Shown: positions 6,508 to 10,232 of the stretch, piece by piece
How positions within the stretch are numbered: position 1 is the stretch's first letter
Layout of the letters: each line of letters opens with the position of its first letter
Assembly (NCBI GenBank): GCA_937958375.1
Contig: CALGNY010000189.1
Location: forward strand, 1 to 10,232
Reading direction: 5' to 3'
Length of the DNA stretch: 10,232 nt
Source: an uncultured Bacillaceae bacterium
GTDB taxonomy: Bacteria; Bacillota; Bacilli; Bacillales; Alkalibacillaceae
Notes under the pieces: generated by a model
The model's input: only the letters and a program-made list of their open reading frames with translations
The model's database searches: none
What the model was told of the DNA's origin: nothing
Made by a program: the position numbers and the translations under genes

Positions 6508-7950
6508 TTATTTTTCTTCCGGTGGGATCTTGCTGTTGTCTTGAGCTCCCCACCATTCTACATTTTTCAACCCTTTAATATTCGTATAATGGAAGCTTGG
6601 ATCATTACCCTGTTTACGTTGGTCCACATAATCCTGCAAAATCCGGAAAGCTATACGGCCTAAGAACAAGATGGCAATCAAGTTAACAACAGCCATCAGA
6701 GCCATAAATAAATCCGCCATATTCCAAACAATTTCTAAGGACGCCATGGAACCGAACAATACCATTCCCAATACGATAACCCGATAAATGTTTACGAACA
6801 CCGGATTATTTTTCAAAAAGGCAATGTTTGTTTCACCATAATAATAGTTCCCTACAAGTGAACTGAAAGCAAAGAAGAAGATGATGATCGCGAGCAAAAT
6901 TGCTCCCCATTCACCGATGTGAGAATTCAACGCCACTTGGGTCAATTGGATTCCGTCTTCTGAAGCTCCATAAAAATTATCATATAGGACAACAATAAAT
7001 GCAGTGAAACTACAGATGATGATCGTATCAAAAAACACAGCCAACGACTGAACAAGTCCTTGCTTCGCCGGATGGCTTACCCCGACTGTCGCTGCAGCGT
7101 TAGGTGCACTACCCATACCGGCTTCGTTGGAGAATAAGCCTCTTCGGATTCCGTACATGATCGCGGCACCAGCACCGCCACCAAATGCTTGTTCCAATCC
7201 GAATGCGTCTCTGAAAATCAATCCAAAGACAGCAGGTACTTCTGATAAGTTCGTAAATACGACATACAAAGCAATCAACATATAAAAGAAAGCCATGACT
7301 GGTACAATTGCACCTGCCACCGTTGCAATCCGCTTAATTCCTCCGAAAATAACCAAACCAGCCAAAACAACAAGACCTAACCCAGTCCATAGTGGGTCAA
7401 TATTGAATGCTTGGTCGAACGCCTGTGATATGGTATTCGCTTGGACAGAGTTGAAGATCAGCCCAAAAGTTATGATGATAAGTATAGAAAATAAGATCCC
7501 CATCCATTTTTGTCCTAGGGCTCGTTCCATATAGTAGGCAGGTCCACCTCTAAAACCATCCTTATCAGGAACTTTATAAACTTGTGCTAATGTACTTTCG
7601 ATAAATGCGGTAGACATACCGACCAAAGCCACCATCCACATCCAGAAAACCGCACCCGGGCCACCGATTGCTACGGCAAGTGCAACCCCTGCAAGGTTTC
7701 CGGTGCCTACTCTGGATGCAATGGTAATACTGAATGCTTGAAAGGCGTTAATCCCTCGTCGCCCACTCTGTTCAGTTGCTTCTTCGCCAATTACCTGAAA
7801 CATGTTACCGAACAATCGAAATTGAACAAACTTACTCCCAAACGTGAAATAAAGCCCAGCTCCAATAAGTAAATAAATTAAAATATAGTCCCAAAATATC
7901 GTGTTTCCGAAGCTGACTATCTCATTCAGTACATTCTCAACAGATTCCAA
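6508..7950 (-). CDS. Sodium:alanine/glycine symporter family (AGCS) transporter
   Basis: A polytopic membrane transporter of the AGCS (DAACS/AlsT-like) family that takes up a small neutral amino acid such as alanine, glycine or glutamine with sodium. About ten hydrophobic segments are visible. Family signatures are SRVGTGNLAGVALAVAIGGP and GAVFWMW near residue 90, FRGGPAYYMERALG, and the strongly conserved GIRRGLFSNEAGMGSAPNAA near residue 270. The frame opens at a GTG (7980), but that has no ribosome binding site. AAAGGAGA at 7961-7968 points to a TTG at 7948-7950, giving 480 residues that start MESVENVLNEIVSFGN, as in other members. The exact amino acid cannot be told from sequence. It is a single gene with a strong terminator; no clear promoter was seen upstream. 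Confidence 0.95.
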   Translation of the reverse strand: MESVENVLNEIVSFGNTIFWDYILIYLLIGAGLYFTFGSKFVQFRLFGNMFQVIGEEATEQSGRRGINAFQAFSITIASRVGTGNLAGVALAVAIGGPGAVFWMWMVALVGMSTAFIESTLAQVYKVPDKDGFRGGPAYYMERALGQKWMGILFSILIIITFGLIFNSVQANTISQAFDQAFNIDPLWTGLGLVVLAGLVIFGGIKRIATVAGAIVPVMAFFYMLIALYVVFTNLSEVPAVFGLIFRDAFGLEQAFGGGAGAAIMYGIRRGLFSNEAGMGSAPNAAATVGVSHPAKQGLVQSLAVFFDTIIICSFTAFIVVLYDNFYGASEDGIQLTQVALNSHIGEWGAILLAIIIFFFAFSSLVGNYYYGETNIAFLKNNPVFVNIYRVIVLGMVLFGSMASLEIVWNMADLFMALMAVVNLIAILFLGRIAFRILQDYVDQRKQGNDPSFHYTNIKGLKNVEWWGAQDNSKIPPEEK

Positions 7951-7960
7951 AGAAATCAAA

Positions 7961-7968
7961 TCTCCTTT
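7961..7968 (-). promoter_or_regulatory. Ribosome binding site pointing to a TTG start of the symporter
   Basis: AAAGGAGA on the minus strand, 10 nt before the TTG at 7948-7950. It lies inside the longer frame that begins with GTG at 7980, which has no such site. Confidence 0.6.
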
Positions 7969-8107
7969 CTCATTTCCCACATACTGTCACTAGTTCCCAA
8001 GTTAGTCACTCAGCAAACTTCTTAAGTTAGGAAAATTAGAAAAAAGTAGTGATTTTTTATATGAAACTCTGTTCTATACTTTTTGACAGTGATACGTTTC
8101 TATGTAG

Positions 8108-8380
8108 TTATTTTGTTGCCAAATTTATTTCCGATTTAATCAGCTCTTCTTTTTGACGTTTATTCAACTGTTTTATCCCTATTTCCCGTCGCATCGCCTC
8201 ACTTTTTGATTCAAATTCTTCAAAATAAACTAATGTTACAGGACCTCTGGATCGAGTATACTTAGACGCTTTCCCTTCTTGATGCATCGAGAGACGTTTT
8301 TCAAGGTCAATTGTGTACCCGGTGTATAATGATCGATCCTTGCACCGAAGCATATAAACATAAAATTTTCGCTCTTCCAT
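8108..8380 (-). CDS. GIY-YIG domain protein, YazA/UPF0213 family
   Basis: A small stand-alone GIY-YIG nuclease-fold protein, 90 residues, the normal size of the YazA/UPF0213 family. The two motif tyrosine strands read FYVYMLRC (6-13) and LYTGYT (18-23). The catalytic arginine is in LEKRL (Arg29), His33 is in the helix after it, KYTRSRGPV (40-48) is family-typical, and the metal-binding glutamate is Glu66 in RREIGIK. The family is thought to be DNA-acting, but its physiological role is poorly known. The frame extends to a GTG at 8392, but AGGTGA (8389-8394) lies 8 nt before the ATG at 8380, which is preferred. A terminator separates it from the lipoprotein gene upstream; no own promoter was found, so it may depend on read-through. 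Confidence 0.92.
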   Translation of the reverse strand: MEERKFYVYMLRCKDRSLYTGYTIDLEKRLSMHQEGKASKYTRSRGPVTLVYFEEFESKSEAMRREIGIKQLNKRQKEELIKSEINLATK

Positions 8381-8388
8381 TGACGCCT

Positions 8389-8396
8389 TCACCTCT
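8389..8396 (-). promoter_or_regulatory. Ribosome binding site deciding the GIY-YIG start
   Basis: AGAGGTGA on the minus strand, 8 nt before the ATG at 8380 and overlapping the in-frame GTG at 8392. Confidence 0.7.
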
Positions 8397-8404
8397 CATA
8401 TAAA

Positions 8405-8432
8405 AACCACAACCGTCTAACAGGTTGTGGTT
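8405..8432 (-). terminator. Terminator of the DUF4871-like lipoprotein gene
   Basis: A perfect 10-bp stem AACCACAACC / GGTTGTGGTT (8423-8432 and 8405-8414) with an 8-nt loop; the minus-strand sequence continues in a short T run. Confidence 0.8.
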
Positions 8433-8453
8433 GAATTAGATTTTCTGACTATC

Positions 8454-8972
8454 TTATGCTTCGTTCACTTCTACGATGATCGAGTCAAATTTTTCATCCG
8501 CTATAAATACATCTAAACGCCATAAACCTTCATATGGCAAAGATAGATTGACGGTAAGGTGTGCTTGGTCTCCACCCACTTGTGGGGATCCCGTTTCCCA
8601 TACTTTCTCCTCATCTTCAGTACCAGCATAATCGACAATGGCTTTTTCTGTGTCCCCTGTCGATTCATGCACCGCTTCGATTTTCACTGGCCCCTTCATC
8701 AATTCTTCCTGCTCACCCCAAAAATATATGACATAGGTATCATTTTCTTTGGCTGTAAACGGAATATTATCGATCGCCAAACGATTTTCTTTCCCGCGAA
8801 CTTCAGACTGCCCGACCTCAAACGTTGGGCTCACACTCCAGCCATTATCAGTGTTTTCTGTGTTTTCTTCTGTTTCTTCCTCCGAATTTTCTGCCTCCGA
8901 TGAGTCCGAGCATGCTGCAAGGACTGATATAGAAAGAAAAAGAACGAATAGTGCTACTAGTGACTTTCTCAT
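8454..8972 (-). CDS. Lipoprotein, resembles DUF4871 family
   Basis: A 172-residue predicted lipoprotein. Residues 1-20 are a signal peptide ending in a LAAC lipobox, so Cys21 would be lipidated and the mature protein held on the outer face of the membrane. An acidic Ser/Glu/Thr-rich linker follows (about 22-42). The folded part has WSVSPTFEVG, GKENRLAI, YVIYFWG, PVKIEAVHESTG and a closing LPYEGLWRLDVFIADEKFDSIIVEV. This order (SPTF, ENR, FWG, then G-W-L at the end) resembles Bacillus lipoproteins assigned to DUF4871; the assignment is from memory and should be treated as tentative. The function is unknown. The start is firm, with AGGGGG (8980-8985) 7 nt upstream. Confidence 0.85.
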   Translation of the reverse strand: MRKSLVALFVLFLSISVLAACSDSSEAENSEEETEENTENTDNGWSVSPTFEVGQSEVRGKENRLAIDNIPFTAKENDTYVIYFWGEQEELMKGPVKIEAVHESTGDTEKAIVDYAGTEDEEKVWETGSPQVGGDQAHLTVNLSLPYEGLWRLDVFIADEKFDSIIVEVNEA

Positions 8973-9003
8973 CGTTGTTCCCCCTAATAAAATGCTATTC
9001 TTA

Positions 9004-9012
9004 AATATAACA
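9004..9012 (-). promoter_or_regulatory. Extended -10 promoter of the lipoprotein gene
   Basis: Minus-strand TG-T-TATATT, a good extended -10, 19 nt upstream of the ribosome binding site. There is no recognisable -35, which extended -10 promoters can lack. Confidence 0.5.
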
Positions 9013-9056
9013 CAATTTTTAGAAATCGACTATAAGAAATTTGATAGAAAATAGGT

Positions 9057-9328
9057 GAAAATGCTCCTCGAGTCAGTTGATTGTCGGGAATTAATGGTAT
9101 GTTTTCGAAGCTATGGGTCCTATTTGAGTCCTTGACATGAATTAACCGTGAGCTATTCGAAGCTACGAGCGCACCTCGCTTACTTGATAGTAATTAACCA
9201 AGAGTTATCCGTAGCTACTAGCACACGTAGACTGATTGACACCAACGGAGAATTATTAGAAGCTATCAGCACACGTCGACCGTTTGACACCAATTAACGG
9301 CGTGATTAACACAAATTAACGGTGAAAC
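9057..9328 (+). repeat. 52-bp degenerate tandem repeat, family 2
   Basis: Five units begin at 9057, 9107, 9159, 9211 and 9259 (lengths 50, 52, 52, 48 and 52), with a partial sixth at 9311-9328. Shared features are a GAAGCTA start, AGC(A/G)CAC-TCG, TTGACACCAATTAAC and a closing GAGTTATT-like end. Units differ by many point changes and a 4-nt deletion in the fourth, so the array is old. It fills most of the 450-nt gap between the lipoprotein and acetyltransferase genes, which otherwise holds only their promoters. Confidence 0.78.
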
Positions 9329-9349
9329 GAGTCATTTATTTTTTTAAGG

Positions 9350-9378
9350 TCGACTCTTCGAACATCAATTGATAAACT
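9350..9378 (+). promoter_or_regulatory. Possible promoter of the acetyltransferase gene
   Basis: TCGACT (9350-9355) and TAAACT (9373-9378), four of six matches each, with exactly 17 nt between them. It lies 50 nt upstream of the ribosome binding site. Weak evidence. Confidence 0.35.
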
Positions 9379-9425
9379 AAACATCAACCAAACAAATGAG
9401 TATTTTCAATTTTTTTAAATGAATT

Positions 9426-9431
9426 GAGGTG
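9426..9431 (+). promoter_or_regulatory. Ribosome binding site deciding the acetyltransferase start
   Basis: GAGGTG 4-6 nt before the ATG at 9436. It overlaps the in-frame TTG at 9424, so that start is unlikely. Confidence 0.65.
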
Positions 9432-9435
9432 TGTT

Positions 9436-9945
9436 ATGAACATTAGAAAAGCGACTGAAAATGACGCATACGGAATTGCTAAAGTCCAAGTTGACAGTTG
9501 GAAAACAACCTATAAGGACATTGTATCAGATGATTTTTTAGATCAAATGAAGTATGAAGATCGGATTGGAAAATGGGTAGAAAAAACGACGTCTCAAGCG
9601 GTGTACGTTGCAGAAACGAACAATGGTGAAATTGTCGGCTTTTCAAATGGGGGTATTGAGAGAACCGGTAATTACCCCGAATACAAAGGGGAACTGTATG
9701 CTATTTACATTTTAGAAAACCAACAGCGAAAAGGATTGGGAAGGTTATTGATCCAACCAATCATTAATGATTTATTGAATCAAGGGATCGAGTCAATGGC
9801 TGTGTGGGTGTTAGAAGAGAATGATTCAAAGTATTTTTATGAATCACTCGGTGCCAAAAAAGTCGATACATCAGAGATTAATCTAGCAGGAATAAATCAC
9901 CGAGAAATTTTGTACGGTTGGAAAGATATACGGTCAATTGGATAG
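9436..9945 (+). CDS. GNAT family N-acetyltransferase
   Basis: A 169-residue acetyltransferase using acetyl-CoA. The N-terminus MNIRKATENDAYGIAKVQVD and SWKTTYKDIVSDDFLD is typical of GNAT proteins in Bacillus relatives. The acetyl-CoA binding motif A is clear: LYAIYILENQQRKGLGRLLI (about 93-112), with Q-x-x-G-x-G giving the pyrophosphate loop. Motif B follows as VWVLEENDSKYFYESLGAKK (about 124-143), ending in the usual FYESLGA. The substrate (small molecule, amino group of a peptide, antibiotic) cannot be told. It is read away from the lipoprotein gene. No hairpin terminator follows; a 51-bp repeat array begins about 12 nt after the stop codon. Confidence 0.92.
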   Translation: MNIRKATENDAYGIAKVQVDSWKTTYKDIVSDDFLDQMKYEDRIGKWVEKTTSQAVYVAETNNGEIVGFSNGGIERTGNYPEYKGELYAIYILENQQRKGLGRLLIQPIINDLLNQGIESMAVWVLEENDSKYFYESLGAKKVDTSEINLAGINHREILYGWKDIRSIG

Positions 9946-9956
9946 CAAATCGGTGG

Positions 9957-10232
9957 AAAAAACAAGGTTATTTAATCGTAATTTCACCGGCCACGAAGTT
10001 CGAGCAAATAAAATCGAGTTATTTCACCATACTTGGACCCATCTCAAAGTTAGAACAAATAAAATCGAGTTATTTCACCGTACTTGGACCCATCTCAAAG
10101 TTCGAGCAAATAAAACCAATATATTTCACCGTACTTACACCCATCACGAAGTTCGAGCAAATAAAACCGAGTTATTTCACCATACTTGGACACATCACAA
10201 AGTTCGAGCAAATAAAACCGAGTTATTTCACC
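9957..10232 (+). repeat. 51-bp tandem repeat array, family 1 (right copy, runs off the window)
   Basis: A decayed partial unit (9957-9979) is followed by units starting at 9980, 10031, 10082, 10133 and 10184, all with an exact 51-nt period; the last is cut by the window edge. The consensus is ACTTGGACCCATCTCA, then AAGTTCGAGCAAATAAA, then ACCGAGTTATTTCACCGT. The 17-mer core is identical in four of the five units and in the copy at 23-39. Units differ mainly by scattered substitutions, with the most decayed next to the acetyltransferase gene. Function unknown. Confidence 0.9.

Noticed and set aside
8075..8088. TATACT followed by TTGACA on the plus strand
   Set aside because: The order is wrong for one promoter, no -10 follows TTGACA at 16-18 nt, and there is no plus-strand gene to the right; the GIY-YIG gene runs the other way.
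7983..8090. Inverted repeat ACTGTCA / TGACAGT flanking the symporter upstream region
   Set aside because: Only 7 bp, about 95 nt apart and not tied to a promoter; this can arise by chance.
8559..9054. Two plus-strand open frames (114 and 101 codons) over the lipoprotein gene
   Set aside because: They are antisense to a lipoprotein gene with a signal peptide, lipobox and ribosome binding site; neither has its own start signal.
9957..10232. CRISPR array
   Set aside because: The period is constant and the whole 51-nt unit repeats; there are no unique spacers between short repeats and no cas genes in the window.

Overview
The window looks like chromosomal DNA from a low-to-moderate GC Gram-positive bacterium of the Bacillaceae, plausibly a halophilic or halotolerant genus. 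The reasons are strong AGGAGG-type ribosome binding sites, sigma-A promoters, U-tract terminators, lipoproteins with LAAC lipoboxes, and protein families typical of Bacillus relatives (PucR, YazA-type GIY-YIG, YodB/CatR-like HxlR, AGCS symporter). The genus is inference; no rRNA or other marker is present.

Layout, left to right. A degenerate copy of a 51-bp repeat (1-90) runs into the terminator of a minus-strand PucR-type regulator (97-1800). Upstream of it, on the same strand, are a secreted CAP/SCP-domain lipoprotein (1920-2630) and an M20 dipeptidase (2754-4130) with its own terminator. A membrane-anchored glycerophosphodiester phosphodiesterase is read rightward (4309-5238) and is followed by a second 51-bp tandem repeat and a bidirectional terminator. 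A YceI protein (minus) and an HxlR-type regulator with an N-terminal cysteine (plus) diverge from a 134-bp region with repeated AAGTAA boxes over the yceI -35; this is the clearest regulatory unit. Then come, on the minus strand, an AGCS sodium:amino-acid symporter, a GIY-YIG protein and a lipoprotein resembling DUF4871. A 450-bp gene-poor region with a third, 52-bp degenerate array leads to a GNAT acetyltransferase (plus), and the window ends inside a 51-bp tandem array of the same family as the one at its left edge.

The genes are mostly independent single-gene units with their own terminators, covering peptide, amino-acid and glycerophosphodiester use, the cell surface and a probable redox/electrophile response. 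No defence system, phage, IS element, tRNA or rRNA was seen.

The most unusual feature is the set of intergenic arrays: four sites, three sequence families, all with a 51-52 nt period and a loosely shared core around GAGTTATT. They lie directly behind stop codons or in an otherwise empty intergenic region and are not explained by any gene here.
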